A DNA stretch of 64,000 nt from Apodemus sylvaticus (GCF_947179515.1 NC_067477.1:122086062-122150061); one strand, 5' to 3'; counted from the first letter of the stretch, positions 11,595-24,049 are shown. The notes: generated from the letters alone by a model not told the origin. A program made the numbers and translations.

Positions 11595-12659
11595 TGCTTT
11601 TGTATTTGCAGACCTTGAAATGTAACTACAGGAGCTATATGCTTATTTATGTAATTGTTTGCTCATAGACTCCCGAGTAGAGCATTTCATCATGCTCCAC
11701 TTCATCCCTCTGCCTTTCACAAGATTTCTGTCATCTCTTCTGTGAGCAGCTTGTATAGAAAACACAAAGAGGGAATCACTATGTAAATGCCAGTTTTAAA
11801 TAACTAGCAATATTTCAATTATACTTGAATATTGAGCCAATAGTATTGGCTCATCAAGAAACACATTTACAAAGATCTTAGGAGTATAGGAAACAGTGGG
11901 GATCAAGTAGTAAATTTGTATTTCCCATGTAATTTTTATGCAGTCACACTGACAAAATAGTTTATTAAAGGGAATAAAGACCTCTCTTCCAAATTCTAAA
12001 GACTTGTTTTACAATCAAAAATATTTTTGATTTTTGCCTTCTTTGCAATAAACCACCTCCCTCTAAGACCTCAATCACTTTATTTCCTCCTTAGAATGGA
12101 ACAGAGTCTCCCCCAGATTTCTTCACCTTTGCAGCAGGGCAGTTATTATCAGATCAATAGTTATTCTGCAGAGAGATCAGCTGGTGGCTGTCTGGCATTG
12201 GCTCTTTCCTTCTGTTTTATGAATGCTTCAAGATTTTCAGAGCTATGATTGGGCCTCTCCCTGAGGCACTTGCAGTTCTATTGTCAAAATCCACCATGCT
12301 TTTGTTATACTGTCATATGCAATATAAGCTTCCAGATGTTACCATGACACCAGGTACCATTCAACTCCAAAGACCAGGGAAACAAACCTACAGGGAAGGT
12401 GACATTTCCTTCATAAAGAGCATCCTCTAACAGGCATCATGTAGACTATTTTATTGATCACCATTGACAGTGGTCCTCTGCTGATAATTTTTCAAGACTT
12501 AGATGAATTCAGTCTTCAATGTTTGCTTCTAGGATAGCCAGAATTAATTGCTTTCTTGCTAATGCATAAATGATACATATATGAGACATCATGAAAATCT
12601 TGTGTAAAAATTCCTACACAGGGATCTTACTAATTTTTTATTTAAAATTCTTGTTATAA

Positions 12660-12662
<3 letters not shown>
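11595..12662. other. No feature recognised
   Basis: The best frame is 73 codons (12027-12248, plus) with no motif. AT-rich with no assignable repeat. Confidence 0.45.

Positions 12663-12701
<39 letters not shown>
12663..12701 (+). repeat. (TG)n microsatellite
   Basis: Pure TG run directly left of an antisense SINE, the position expected for the variable tail of that SINE. Confidence 0.96.
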
Positions 12702-12704
<3 letters not shown>

Positions 12705-12714
12705 TGTGGTGTTG

Positions 12715-12842
12715 TATGTATGGAAGAAAACTTTTGTGACTTGGTTCCCTCCTACAATGAGGGTTTTGGGGATCAAACTTAGTTTGGCAGTCTTGGTGGC
12801 AACTTTCTTGAAGCACTGTGTCACCCCACTATCTCCAAAGCA
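12715..12842 (-). repeat. RSINE/B4-type tRNA-derived SINE, antisense
   Basis: GGTTCCCTCC...GGGGATCAAACTTAG...GGCAGTCTTGGTGGCAAC...CCACTATCTCC matches, in order, the reverse complement of a murid tRNA-type SINE with the usual CACCATGTGGG and GAGCCATCTC blocks degraded. The adjacent TG run fits its 3' tail. Confidence 0.6.
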
Positions 12843-14244
12843 ATAACTTTAAATGATGGCTTGGTCTAAGTTACCATTTTACCTTTGATACTCCTATTCA
12901 GTTTGATTCTAGGCTGACATTTTCTTTGTATCAAAATCATGATAGATCAGTGCAATACAAACCAGTTAGACCAAGGCATCCAACTGCTAGACCCAATTCT
13001 GAATGAACTGATTTTTCAGAAATTAAGCATATTTTGAGGTGAGAAAAATGTGGTATTATAATCAAAGGAACTTTGGATGAGTTATTATGGGTTACTATGG
13101 AAATGTAATAAGAATGTTTGAATCATTGACCCATGGGAACATTGTTAAGTTGTTTTCACGCATCCCATTATGTGTAGGGACTTAAATCCATTTATGTGTT
13201 TTTGTGTTACCATGCTACTAATTATGCTTCTCTGTATTTCTACCATAATAAAAATGTTACCAAATTAAGAATTACATAGCTATTTTCCCCAGATAATTTG
13301 CTTCCTCCACCTTATAAAGAATATAACAAAAATACTAAGCATGAATGACCAATTTTAGTTAAAAGATATTAATGTCCCAAGTATTGTTACATTATTTAGG
13401 TATGTCTCACTACCTGCTACTAATTTCCTTTAGCATGGAGAACCCAAGTACAAATGCCATCAATCATCCCTACTTTAGTCCTTGTAAAGTTATCAGATGG
13501 TTAGCACTTTCACAAAGTTCTTCACCAGTGTTGTCACAACAGTTGATAGGTGTTGACAACTTGTTACTCAGAAAGATGGAAAGTCAACTTCAAACAAGCA
13601 TTCCCCACTAACACACTGACTGGCATTTTAACAAATTGACAAGCTAAAAGTTAAAAAGTAACTATCCACTTTAGAAAGTAACAAAACACTACTTGTACCT
13701 ATGTAAACTAGAGAAGGTAGAAAGACAAGGTAGGATATTGTCCTCCACATTTCTGTGATAGGCTTTTTGGAATTCTTCGCAGTACAGTCACTAGAGTTAA
13801 CCAATAAATCAAAGTATTCAATTAAATTTGAATCTGATTTCATCAGCAGAATTTATATTTTGAGTGTTACACAAGACACATACATCATCACTATTATTTA
13901 TTTTTCTAAACTCTTAATAGTGTACCCTTGATTTAAATGGCAACCTGATCTCATGGTACTACAAAGCTGAAAGCTTTTATCTGATTTCCATCATGCTGCA
14001 AAGGGTCATACAGACGGAGGTGTTATATATAACCTGAGCAAGATTATGTGCTGGTACATGAAGACAGGTTCATTGGCCTTGAAAAGGGGTTGTGAACTTT
14101 GAGCTACTGAAATGTGTGAGGCTACAGAAACACTCATCTTGAGCACAGTAGGAAAGAATCAAGAGCAATGATTTCTGATTGCAGGTTATTGCAATGTGAA
14201 ATGTTTATCTACTGACACTAATGATCTGAGATTGTGCATGATAT
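12843..14244. other. No feature recognised
   Basis: The longest frame is 79 codons (13372-13611, plus), Ser/Leu-rich without a domain. No repeat consensus was recognised. Confidence 0.45.
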
Positions 14245-14346
14245 GTGTGTGTGAGAGAGAGAAATAGAGAGACAGAGAGACAAGAAGTAGGATACAGAAA
14301 AACAGAAAGACTGAGACAGAGAGAAGAGAGACAGAAAGAGAGACAG

Positions 14347-14397
<51 letters not shown>

Positions 14398-14427
14398 CAG
14401 AGACAGACAGAGAGACAGACAGAGACT
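14245..14427 (+). repeat. Purine tract, (GA)n/(GACA)n, 180 bp
   Basis: Almost pure purine on the plus strand with GAGA and GACAGA units. It creates Arg/Glu/Gln frames on one strand and Ser/Leu/Val frames of up to 128 codons on the other; these are artefacts. The strand asymmetry could favour triplex (H-DNA) structure. Confidence 0.93.
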
Positions 14428-16185
14428 GCAGTTCACTTGCTGTGTGTCTGTACATACGGTTGAGTCCAAGAAAATCATGCAGAACAATGCTTTTCCCCAG
14501 AAAGCACCTTTCCCATGGTTTGGTTTTATAATGACCTGGCTGCATGTAGTTCATTGTTAGTACATTCTTCATAAGTATATATCAGCCTTGTTGCGTTACA
14601 AACACATCAACACCAAGGGCATTTAGAAGTTTGTTCTGACACTGTAGTTCACTTTTGACATATCATGTTCTACAGGATGAGTTCAGTGAGCCTACAGCAG
14701 GTCCTCAGGTATGTGGTCCTTGGCTCGCTGCCCAGCTCAGGAGTTAGCTCATGCCAGCTATCTAGAAGCCTCCCTCCTTTCTGATAACCATTTTATATTA
14801 TAAGTGAATTATTTTATCAGAAGTTACAAAGTGCATGCCATATAACATGATGGATTAAGCTACTTTCAGTAAACCATAAGTCCATTTGTGGTTTCTCCAT
14901 AGTCCATAGATGGTTCCTCCATCTATTTTTGCTATAACTCTGGCTGGCAGATTCTTTTGTTTTTATTTATTAATGACAATGAAAGATTATTTATTCATTG
15001 TAAACTCTAGTTTATTTCTGCATATGGCTAGCCCTGATCCTGACTCAGCATATACGTTTTAGAGATTTGATTACAGCAAGTTTTTTGGGTGTGATGTGCT
15101 AGCTCAGTCCCACTTATCTAGCTTAAGGGTTGAGTGGCTAAAATTTTCTGCCTATGGAGATTTCTCTGAAGTAGTGTCTAGGTCTACATTAAAACCTATT
15201 CTTGGTTTTTGCTACTACAATATTATTAACAATTTTACAAGAATTCTTTTTAAAAATCTCAAAATCTTTACTGAAGACCAATAAGTACACTAAAAATATA
15301 CAGTAGGAAGTACTTAGTTCTCTTTTGAATGTGGGAAGAGGAAAAATTCTGAAATTGCCATGATGAAATGTATTTTTCTATGCTAAATCTAATAGAATAA
15401 CAACAACAAAATAAACAACTGTTCATAGTAAATAATTTTTTACTGAATAAAAACATCTTTATACTTTGTTGTAAATAGATGATATTAAAGATCCATAGCA
15501 ATATGCTTGAGTAATTAGGTATTTTAGAAAATTATAAAAATAAATCTGAATTCTGACACTTGGACCATGCTTACTCAGGAATTCTTCATATTCAAAGACA
15601 GTTATCAATATCTTCTTCCTGAATGGCAGCTAATAGTCTTCTATGGTCCGGAGATGAAATCAAGTCCAAGTTTGATAATTTCCGTTCAAATAGGTGTTTA
15701 TCCTGCTTTGAGCAAACATCTTTCTGACACAGCTGTGCAATTCCTACATGGGTAATTTACATGCTGTACCTTTTAAGCAGAACCAGAATATCTCACAGTT
15801 TTTACACACTTTGATGGGATATGTTCTTTCTAATGCCACTCACTTTATAAACAAATATCATATTTCTGTATTTAACATCCTCAATTTTATATAGCCTTTT
15901 AATTTAGCTTTCTCTTTTATTTACTTCTTCCTTTATTTTGTCCAAATCAAAATTTCATCAAAGTGTGATCAAATTGTATAATTCCAATACAAAATTAATT
16001 TAAAAGATTCAAACCAGTTTAGACCTCAATTTAATTAGGTAACATCAGTAACATGTGAACATGCACAAAATTATTCCTCAGATATTCCTTGTGCTCACTT
16101 CATCTACTGCTCATCCTTTCCTAGTATTCAAAGGGCCGAGGGGCAATATGCTTTTGAGACATCCTAAACAGTTCTCTATTAGAGT
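14428..16185. other. No gene recognised
   Basis: The longest frame is 77 codons on minus (15268-15501) with no motif. The right end abuts the target duplication of the small L1 insertion. Confidence 0.45.
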
Positions 16186-16410
16186 GATTTAGTCTTTCTT
16201 TTTTATTTTTTTTAATTTTTTTTATTCGATATATTTTGTATTTACATTTCAAATGATTTCCCCTTTTCTAACCCCCCACTCCCCGAAAGTCCCGTAAGCC
16301 CCCTTCTCTCCCCCTGTTCTCCCACCCACCCCTTCCCACTTCCCCGTTCTGGTTTTGCCTAATACTGCTTCACTGAGTCTTTCCAGAACAGGGGGATTTA
16401 GTCTTTCTTT
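16186..16410 (-). mobile_element. Short antisense L1 insertion with 16-bp TSD
   Basis: GATTTAGTCTTTCTTT occurs at 16186-16201 and again at 16395-16410. Between them lies a T-rich tract (the reverse-complemented tail) followed by about 165 bp of young-type L1 3' UTR (TTACATTTCAAATGATTTCC; CTGAGTCTTTCCAGAACAGG). This is a complete but severely 5'-truncated retrotransposition event. The perfect duplication and close match to the other young copies suggest it is recent. It contains no coding sequence. Confidence 0.95.
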
Positions 16411-17990
16411 CCTCATTGCTTGTACGTTTACACTGGTTTACTGTCCAACTTAAGTAATAGTTTAAAAAGACCAGATTAGATGACAAATGAAGGAGATACG
16501 AGTGAATCAGATATCACTTGCTCTTCAGTCCTACAAGTGAGTCAATTTATTATATCCACCATTGTTCCCTTTGAGTAAAGAATACATATCCCTAGTTTGG
16601 TTCTCAAATCTTATGTGAATTAACATCAATGTTACCAGAACTCTTCGGCATTCACATATAGGGACAAGAAAATATTTAAAGCACGATCCGAAAAGAATCA
16701 TCAGTATTAATCTTTACATTGTTCCAAATGTCATAATTGATATTATCCAAAATTGTGATGAGTTTAAGCTTAAACTTATATTGTTTAGTTGGAGAGTATG
16801 CAGATGTAATGAATATATTAAAATGAAGTAATTAGATCACCATTTCCTAATAATGGAAATGAAATGCACATACATTACTAACAAACAAAAAAAGTCACAG
16901 AAGATGCAGAATATTCTATTAAAAATCAAATTTTCAGCAGTTCAAGTGTTACTCCTACATTTAATGCTAAACATTGTTCTCAGACCCATCACCTATGACT
17001 CCTTCAGTAGTAGAAGTGATGGCATTATTCTTTCTCAAGATTAAGAGCCACTTCTGCCACTGCAATCAGCCCTCTGTGTCCTTGCAGGACTCTGTTGCCT
17101 TCTCTCTCCATCACACATGCTTGGCAAGTATTGATTGCAGCTAAGTCAAGTTCTCAGGGTAGCCTTTACTTAGCCCCTTAACAGCTTGTTGAGAAAGGAT
17201 GTAACACTATGCTGCCGACTGATTTGACCTTAAATGGACTCCCAGGATTCTTCAGTGCATCTTCAAACTGTCTAGAATTCCTGTTACATGTGCTCATTTA
17301 ATAGTCCCTCACTATCTATTTTATATAGCTTTTATCTTCAAATTCTTGCCATTCCTTTCTCTTCTCCTCCCTTTCAATAGAGGACCTTGTGTTTTTACAT
17401 CTTTTGGAAGTGCAGCAGTCTACTGACAATGTCCTCATTTCCCACCACTCCCTTGACTCTGTGTACAAGTCTATATGGGCATTTTCTAATTTCTTTGCTT
17501 CTCAGTGGACAAGCTTTTCCTCTCCACTTAGTACATTTTCAAGGGTAGTAACATTCCTGTCTGAAGACATCAGTACCTTTGTTCATTCTGTCTGGAACAT
17601 GTAAATTCTTTTCTCATTTTATCCAAATTTTAGACCTCTTCGTCAAAAAAAGAAAAGAGCATTCTTATTCCCTGGAATAACATTCTTCTGTCTACATTTC
17701 ACTAGTGGAGGATATTTAAACTAGAGTCCTCATTTCATGGATTTTTATTTTATTTTATTGTTTTAGGACACTAGATTGTAAAATTCATATGGTCAGTTCT
17801 ATTCCAAATATCTAATTGTACAATAAACAAACAAACAAGCTACAGAATCTGACACCTACTGAAATAACTAGGACATATTCACAAAATGTACAAGTTATTG
17901 TTCATACTGGCTGGAAAGAACTAACCATTTATCTGGGCATATTAATACTTTTGTCCAAACTACTGCAAGCTCATGACATAAATCTAACTT
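16411..17990. other. No feature recognised
   Basis: The longest open frame is 71 codons (17389-17604). The segment 17045-17350 is less AT-rich than its surroundings but carries no recognisable motif. Confidence 0.45.
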
Positions 17991-18535
17991 TTTTTTATTA
18001 TTTTCTAAATTGTTTGTTTACATTCCAAATGCTTTCCCCTTTCCCGGTTCCCCCCCCTCCCCATATGTCCCATAAGCCCTCTTCTCTCCACCCATTCTTC
18101 AATCACCTCCCTCCTTTTTCTCTGTCCTGATACTCCTCTACAGTGCTGGATCAAGCCTTTCCAGGATCAGGGTCCTCTCCTTACTTCTTCATGGGAGTCA
18201 TTTGATATGCTAATTGTGTCTAATCAGAGCTTCTGGGCTAATTAATATCTACTTATCAGTGATTGCATTCCATGAGTATTCTTTTGTGATTGGGTTACCT
18301 CACTTAGGATGATATTTTCCAGTTCCAACCATTTGCCTAAAAATTTCATGAATTCATTGTTTTTAATTGCTGAGTAGTATTCCATTGTGTAAATATACCA
18401 CATTTTCTGTATCCATTCCTTCATTGAGGGACATCTGGATTCTTTCCAGTTTCTGGATATTATAAATAAGACTGCTATGAACATAGTGGAGCAAGTGTCC
18501 TTATTGCATACCTGGGAATCCTCTGGGTAAAAGGG
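17991..18535 (-). mobile_element. Antisense 5'-truncated LINE-1 3' end
   Basis: A T-rich tract at 17991-18000 starts the reverse-complemented tail. It is followed by the CCCCATATGTCCCATAAGCC 3' UTR type, the ORF2 stop near 18245 and about 290 bp of ORF2 C-terminus. L1 homology ends at about 18529 (CCTCTGGGTA). No target duplication was identified. Confidence 0.92.
18242..18529 (-). pseudogene. L1 ORF2 C-terminal remnant
   Basis: An 80-codon frame reads from an internal Met through PSMKEWIQKMWYIYTMEYYS to the natural ORF2 stop (terminal residues SLISRY). Only the extreme C-terminus is present; endonuclease, RT and Cys-rich motif were lost by 5' truncation. Confidence 0.9.
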
Positions 18536-18795
18536 AAAAACTTCCTTATGCCATTGTTGGAAATAAGAAAAATATTTTCTTCCTTAAATTGCTATTGATA
18601 GTCAACTTTTCAACCTGTAGACTAGAACTGGTTGATATCATGTAAAAGTAGTCTAGGAAATGAGTCAGTAGGAAGTTATTCTATACTTCAGCTCTATGCT
18701 TTGGGTTAGCTTCTCAGTGGCATTCTTCTTAACGTTGTCGATAAGCTCTCCTCCACATTTTCTACGAACAATGTTTCATGAAACAGAAGGATACA
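18536..18795. other. Short stretch, nothing recognised
   Basis: No frame of 60 codons and no repeat consensus between the L1 fragment and the GT-rich tract. Confidence 0.45.
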
Positions 18796-18949
18796 GTAAT
18801 ATATCTGTGAGTGTATTTGTATATGTGTGTATGTACATGTGTGTGTATGAGAACACATGTGTGTGCACGTGAGTGTGAGTGTGTGTATATTGTGTGTGTG
18901 CATATGTGTGTGTGTATGTGTGTGCATATGTGCATGTGTATGTATGTGT
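18796..18949 (+). repeat. GT-rich imperfect microsatellite
   Basis: GT/GTAT units with scattered CA interruptions, directly left of an antisense SINE and probably grown from its tail. Confidence 0.85.
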
Positions 18950-19275
18950 TTACCTGTATCCAAGTTATGGCATGAATGTGGACTTCAGAGAATCAGTTGC
19001 AAAAAACTGCTCTCTCCTTCTCCTATGTGCATCCAGGGAGTGAACATAGAGCATCAGACTTGGTGGCAAGAGCCTTTACCCACTGAACACTCTTGCTATT
19101 CTTCACTTACAAGATTTGAAAAATATCAAAAGAATTTATATTAAGTGGGAGTGTAAATTGGTGAAGAGTATGTTTACCATGCAAATCAGTAGCTACTTTA
19201 TAACCTTAGTTTTCCTAGTCTTATGAATGGTAATATATATATATTACCTGTATCCAAGTTATGGCATGAATGTGG

Positions 19276-19277
<2 letters not shown>
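18950..19277 (+). repeat. 34-bp perfect direct repeat, copies 294 bp apart
   Basis: The 34 bases at 18950-18983 (beginning TTACCTGTATCCAAGTTATG) recur without change at 19244-19277. The first copy is preceded by GT-rich sequence and runs into a SINE; the second is followed immediately by a pure TG run. The intervening DNA is not duplicated. Confidence 0.92.
18957..19106 (-). repeat. RSINE/B4-type tRNA-derived SINE, antisense
   Basis: In order on plus: CTCTCTCCTTCTCCTATGTG, CCAGGGAGTGAACATAGAGC, ATCAGACTTGGTGGCAAGAG, CCTTTACCCACTGAACAC. These are the reverse complement of a murid tRNA-derived SINE head and body. It is the same SINE type as at 12715-12842. Confidence 0.65.

Positions 19278-19314
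<37 letters not shown>
19278..19314 (+). repeat. (TG)n microsatellite
   Basis: Pure TG run beginning at the end of the second copy of the 34-bp direct repeat. Confidence 0.96.
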
Positions 19315-19315
<1 letters not shown>

Positions 19316-19327
19316 CTGTGTTTTCCA

Positions 19328-19385
19328 GTGTCTTAGGCAGCCCCTGTGAAAGGGTCATTTAATCACCATGTTGAGAACCACTGTT
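19328..19385 (+). mobile_element. End fragment of a URR1-like hAT DNA transposon
   Basis: TGTCTTAGGCAGCCCCTGTG, AAAGGGTCATT and GTTGAGAACCACTG follow the order of one end of the rodent URR1 family as I recall it. The last block matches the hAT-Charlie inverted terminal repeat. The other end is missing, probably lost at the microsatellite. No transposase coding. Confidence 0.55.
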
Positions 19386-20739
19386 CTAAACTGTTGGGTA
19401 GTCACTTTCAGCAAAAAAGAATATTAGCATTATCTTATGTTTTATACTTTGATTTGGAGGTGGGCCATAATATAGGGATTTTTCCCAATTTACATAATTA
19501 TGATGCCTTTTATAAATCCCATCTTCCATAGTCACAGAAATGTTCTTTTTCCTATAAAAAACTCAAGATATGAGACACTAGAAGTCACTACATACAACTG
19601 GGAAAAACAGACCAGGTTTTGCCCAATTTACAAGGATGTTTTCTTGTCATTTATAGAGTCAAGGAACTTTTAAAAATGTATTTCTGCCTCAGCAGTTCAC
19701 ACAGTAATTAAATTTGGCATATTTATTTGGGAATTCTTGACCAGTTTACCTGGATCTTGCTTGGAGAGTTATAGTTTGCCTTTACTTTACTTATTGTAGG
19801 TAAACAATGTCAAAAGAGTGTATTTCATGGATTTGGTGAGTTTTTACCTAGATATTTTACAGTGGGAAATGTTAATAAGCTTTACACTTACCATGAGTGC
19901 CAGTAAGCAGGCAGTAGGGCTGACCACATATACTGCTAAGCATGTTATCACAATTCACTCATTGAAAGTCACAGGGAGCTTGTGAAACATGCAGAAATTG
20001 TATCACATTTAATGGATCATGAACCTGAGGTTCAGAGTCTTCTAGAAAGATCCTCAAGGTCTTATTAGAAGAGCTGGAATGTTTGCAATTTAAAGAGAGA
20101 AGCTGGTAGAATATAACCATTCAAACAGGTCTTAAAAGGAAGAATAAAGGGATAAAGAAATGAAAAAGAGCTGACACCTTGGAAACATCAGGGTGGGATG
20201 AAATGCTATTATTTCTTCAGCCTTATTTAATGGTTTGTAAGTATCTTGACATCTGAGAATATTATTGGTGACATTACTGACTTTCTTTGGTTATGCAGAA
20301 TCAGTCACATCTGGAAAAAACAAGAATCAAATGTTTGATTAGAGACCTTGTATTGCTTAGGATCCAGGATAATAAATACGGACAGATGCTCTTTAGAATC
20401 ACAAGGCATAAATGGATGAATGGATTAGTCTATAGCCAATGATTATTTGCCAGGCTACACAAAGCAGAGGCAGTTGATCATTTCCAAGTTGGCAGATTTA
20501 CTGTGTGTACTAAAGGGAACAAGTCAGTGGATTCACAGGAGAATAGAGCTAAGCAGTGCACTTGCAGATACAAATGGACATCAGATGCTCTATCAAGGTT
20601 GTTCAACCAATAAGTTGAAATGCAGGGAAGAATTAGAACAAAAGGGGCGGGAACCAACCATGAGGTTGTTTCAGATAAGAACGTATGAATAAAAAAAATG
20701 ATGTCACAAGAACAGAGCATACCTGACTTTCACAAAAGT
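19386..20739. other. No gene recognised
   Basis: An 81-codon plus-strand frame at 20447-20692 is the longest. It has no recognisable domain, and a different 80-codon frame overlaps it on the minus strand, so neither is credible alone. Confidence 0.45.
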
Positions 20740-20820
20740 GTGTATATGCATGTGTGCACACCTGTATGTGTGTGTGAGTCTGTGTGCATGTGAGTGTGTG
20801 TGTGGGTCTGTGTGTATGAG
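20740..20820 (+). repeat. GT-rich imperfect microsatellite
   Basis: GTGTGT units interrupted by GCATGT, GAGTCT and GGTCT. Confidence 0.85.
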
Positions 20821-21639
20821 AAATGTTCTTGGTATCTCATATTTCTCAAACAGCATTATGTAGCCCAAAGAGTAAAAGATAATGGCACAGATAAAGCTCA
20901 GAGATGACTTCAGCTAAGTTTAAACTGAGCAAATGAGGAGGAGACAGGCGGGTCTTTCGGCAGCTTAATCTGTCATGAGAACCATTCCTGGCTTCATGGC
21001 CTTGTCACTTAAGTTAACAAATACATCATTAGTAGGGTCACCTTTCAGCCAGGAAATGACAGATTATTTCTTTTCTTTTGCTCCTTCCATGTTCTGTATC
21101 TCTCATTTGTTCATAAAATGTCTAATCTTGACATTCGGGGTGGATATAAAAAATTATTTTGGCATTTGACCTAGACTGTGGCTAAAGATTTTCTTTAAAA
21201 TAAGAGTGCTGAAAACCATAATTATTTCATCCTGCCAAATAAACTCACGAGAAAGCAACATTTAAAACAGAATTATTAGCAAACTAATAAATTCTATTAC
21301 TATGGAATGTGCCAAAAAGTAGAGAAAAAAATATTGACCTGGTGAATCTCATTTCCAATATACATGATTCATGTTTTCTATTTTAATGAAATGTATAAAA
21401 ATAACAGAACTGGAGCATATAGAATTATATACAAGAGATTTATATAGTTATATATAAATAACTACTGTACTACTGCCCTGGAAAATATGAAAAAAAAGTT
21501 GATGCTACTTCAAATCATCAAAAGATTAAAATAATATTTGCAAGAGCGTAATAAATGCTTAGCAAGAAGGGGCTCAGCCTATCTCATTAAAACAAGTATC
21601 TGACAAGCTCCTTGTACATGGGTGCATGCATGCCCCCCT
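20821..21639. other. No feature recognised
   Basis: AT-rich from 21180. The longest frame is 64 codons (20975-21169), hydrophobic at its C-terminal end, without a motif. Confidence 0.45.
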
Positions 21640-21785
21640 CAGTGTTTGTGTGTGTGTATGTGTGTGTATGTGTGTCTGTGTACATTCATAGGTGCATATA
21701 TCTACACATGTGGGGCTGTGTGTATGCCTGTGTAGTGTATGCATGTGAGTATATGTATATTCCTGTTTGTGCATGCACATATATA
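21640..21785 (+). repeat. GT-rich imperfect microsatellite
   Basis: GTGTGTAT-type units. Frames across it on both strands are low-complexity (Cys/Val or His/Thr). Confidence 0.85.
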
Positions 21786-22667
21786 ATACAGCAACCAGAT
21801 AGTAGATAAATAGTAAAATTGTGGTAAAAATGAAATAACTCATTATTCCTTTTTATTGAGACTGATACAAAACACTGAGGTAAAATGGTATGTCAAAGAT
21901 GAAAACATTATGAAACTTCAAAGGCAATAAACTTTGACATACATGGAGAAGTATTGAAGGAAGAAATGAGGCAAAACTCATGATAAGGTGGTTGATGGGT
22001 GGACTTCTTGGAGAGGAAATACTGTTGTTATTGCCTTCTGAGTCTTTAGCTTAGATGAGTCATGAGCCTTGAGAAAACTTTGTGCCAGGAAGAGGGAGAA
22101 AATACATGGTGCAAATGGTGAAAGGAAGAGGCAGAAGGCTTTGGCTCTGAGAGCAACATGAAGAATATTTTCCTTGTAACTTGTGACACTTTCACAGAGA
22201 ACAGTTGGACTTTGACTTTGAAATATTTTAATTACAACAGTCTTAAGTGAGGATCTTTCCAGAATACTTAATGAGAGCCAATTCAATTTACTTTATCTGA
22301 TTATGTTTTCTCTCTTAAAAAGAATGTTTAACTCTAAGAACTGAGTCAGGTCAGATTCCTAGAGGAAAATGACTCTCCTGGAGAAGAACTTGCAATGAAT
22401 CTGAGGTGCTAACACTCCCCTTGTTAGCTTCTCATTTTCATACTCCTCTATTAGAGTGTATTTCAGGCACTATGCCTATCTGTGTGGTTCTGCTTTTCTG
22501 TCTCTGTCTTTCTTTCTGAATTATTTTTAGTTTTCTGGTCTTTTCTAGAAGGCAAAAGATAAGAAAATTGATATACAACATGTAACATAAAGTGACATTT
22601 AAAAACCCCAGCTTAACTGATTTGAGGGACTGCATGTAATGATCATGGGCTAAATAAGCAGATGAAG
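21786..22667. other. No gene recognised
   Basis: A 102-codon minus-strand frame (21978-22286) is the longest here. It is Ser/Leu-rich with no domain and I take it as chance. Confidence 0.42.
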
Positions 22668-22818
22668 GTAATGGGTCATATCAGCAGCCCCAATGTCTGG
22701 GAGACTGAAGCTGTAGATTGGTGAGTACAAGATTGAGTTCAAGACTAACTGCGCTGCATAGTGAATTAGAGGCCATCCACAATTGGTTATAAACATCTTC
22801 CAAACAAACCAAAGTAAC
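22668..22818 (+). repeat. Degraded B1/B4-type SINE, sense
   Basis: GTCTGGGAGACTGAAGCTG, GATTGAGTTCAAGACTAAC, GCATAGTGAATTAGAGGCC and a CAAACAAACCAAAG tail follow B1 body order. The 5' head is missing or diverged. Confidence 0.5.
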
Positions 22819-23887
22819 AAAAACTGGGGTATTCACAGCTGGAAGGGGTAATAAAAGGGTTATTTCAATCATTCCTCAGGAAAGATGGTAGTAAGAATGG
22901 TCCAAATCTAGATCATGTTAGAAACAGAACTGATAAAAAATGACAAAAAGTTAGAAATGAGGTTCAAGAAAAAGAGAAGTCAGACCTTACTCAGTTTTGG
23001 GTTAATCAACTAAATGAAAAAAAAATGCTCAGGTTTTAAGATGAAGATATAATCAGAATGACATATTTATGCATAGGGTATCAAATATTTCATGGAATTT
23101 AAGATTCATGATATATACATGAGGATTTCTGAAATACAAGAACATGACAAGCTCAAGATTGTGGTTGACCCTGTAACTACGTATAAGTATCATGATTATA
23201 AAGGTAGTTTTCAAAAACTAAGACAAGGAGGACATTTACCACAACTGTAGAGCAAAGGAGTTGAGTTCAGATATTTGAGTTTTTGTTGAGTTAAATAGAT
23301 GGAGAGACAGAAAGACTTAAGCAGTGTTCTTTGGAGAAACTATTGTTCCAAAGATAAGCAAAAATAAGGATGGGCATAAGAGAGCACACAGGGGTAATCA
23401 ATGACAGGAAAGAACTATTAGAACTAAGTTGATCATTAGATTCACGTCTGTAAGGTTAATGGCCAATTGGATGAATTTTATTGGACTCTAATTGAAACTT
23501 TCCAAGAGGGATGGAGGAAGGACTGGACACAGCTCTGTTGATAATATTTGTTTTCTTGTCCAAGGTCCTAGCAGTGCGTGTGGAATGATTTTTAAAGTGT
23601 AAAAGAAGAATGCTTTGATATATTTTGCTCAAGATTCTTGTCCAATTGGAAGTGAAAATCTGAAAATTAAAGAAAAAGCTGACAATTTGTTTGAGCAAGT
23701 TTCTTGTGTAATTATAAACAAGAGAATTCAGCAGTTTATAATAAACAAGAGAATTTAGGTAGAGTTTATGTCACTCTGAAGGAAATGCATCCAGGTAACG
23801 GATTCAGTATACTTGACAGATTGTTCTTGAGAGAATGACATAACATCCTACTGTTTTTTTTTTTATAGATTTTTGTTTAAGAATTTT
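22819..23887. other. No feature recognised
   Basis: Longest frame 80 codons on minus (23456-23698) without a motif. A short near-duplicate (ATAAACAAGAGAATT) occurs at about 23714 and 23741. Confidence 0.45.
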
Positions 23888-24028
23888 ATACATGCTTCTA
23901 AACTCCCTGGGACTGTCTGGTTGGGTGGGGGTGGGGATGGAACATCCTCATGGAGACAGGGGTTGGGGATGAGGTATTGGATGTGGAACAGTCAGAGGGT
24001 GGATCTGGAAGGGGATAAAATCTGGAGT
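23888..24028 (+). mobile_element. Old LINE-1 (Lx-like) 3' UTR end, sense
   Basis: GGATGGAACATCCTCATGGA, GACAGGGGTTGGGGATGAGG, GGAACAGTCAGAGGGTGGAT and ATAAAATCTGGAGTGTA are, in order, the terminal 3' UTR of an old murid L1 type. The natural A-rich tail position is occupied by a GATA array. No ORF2 sequence is attached. The left edge is approximate. Confidence 0.7.
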
Positions 24029-24049
24029 GTAGATAGATAGATAGATAGG

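Noticed and set aside
14186..14572. A 128-codon minus frame and overlapping frames, Ser/Leu/Val-rich
   Set aside because: They translate the GA/GACA purine tract; low-complexity artefacts on both strands.
20447..20692. 81-codon frame as a possible exon
   Set aside because: No homology recognised and no credible splice sites framing it.
21978..22286. 102-codon minus frame
   Set aside because: No motif; composition as the surrounding DNA; taken as chance.
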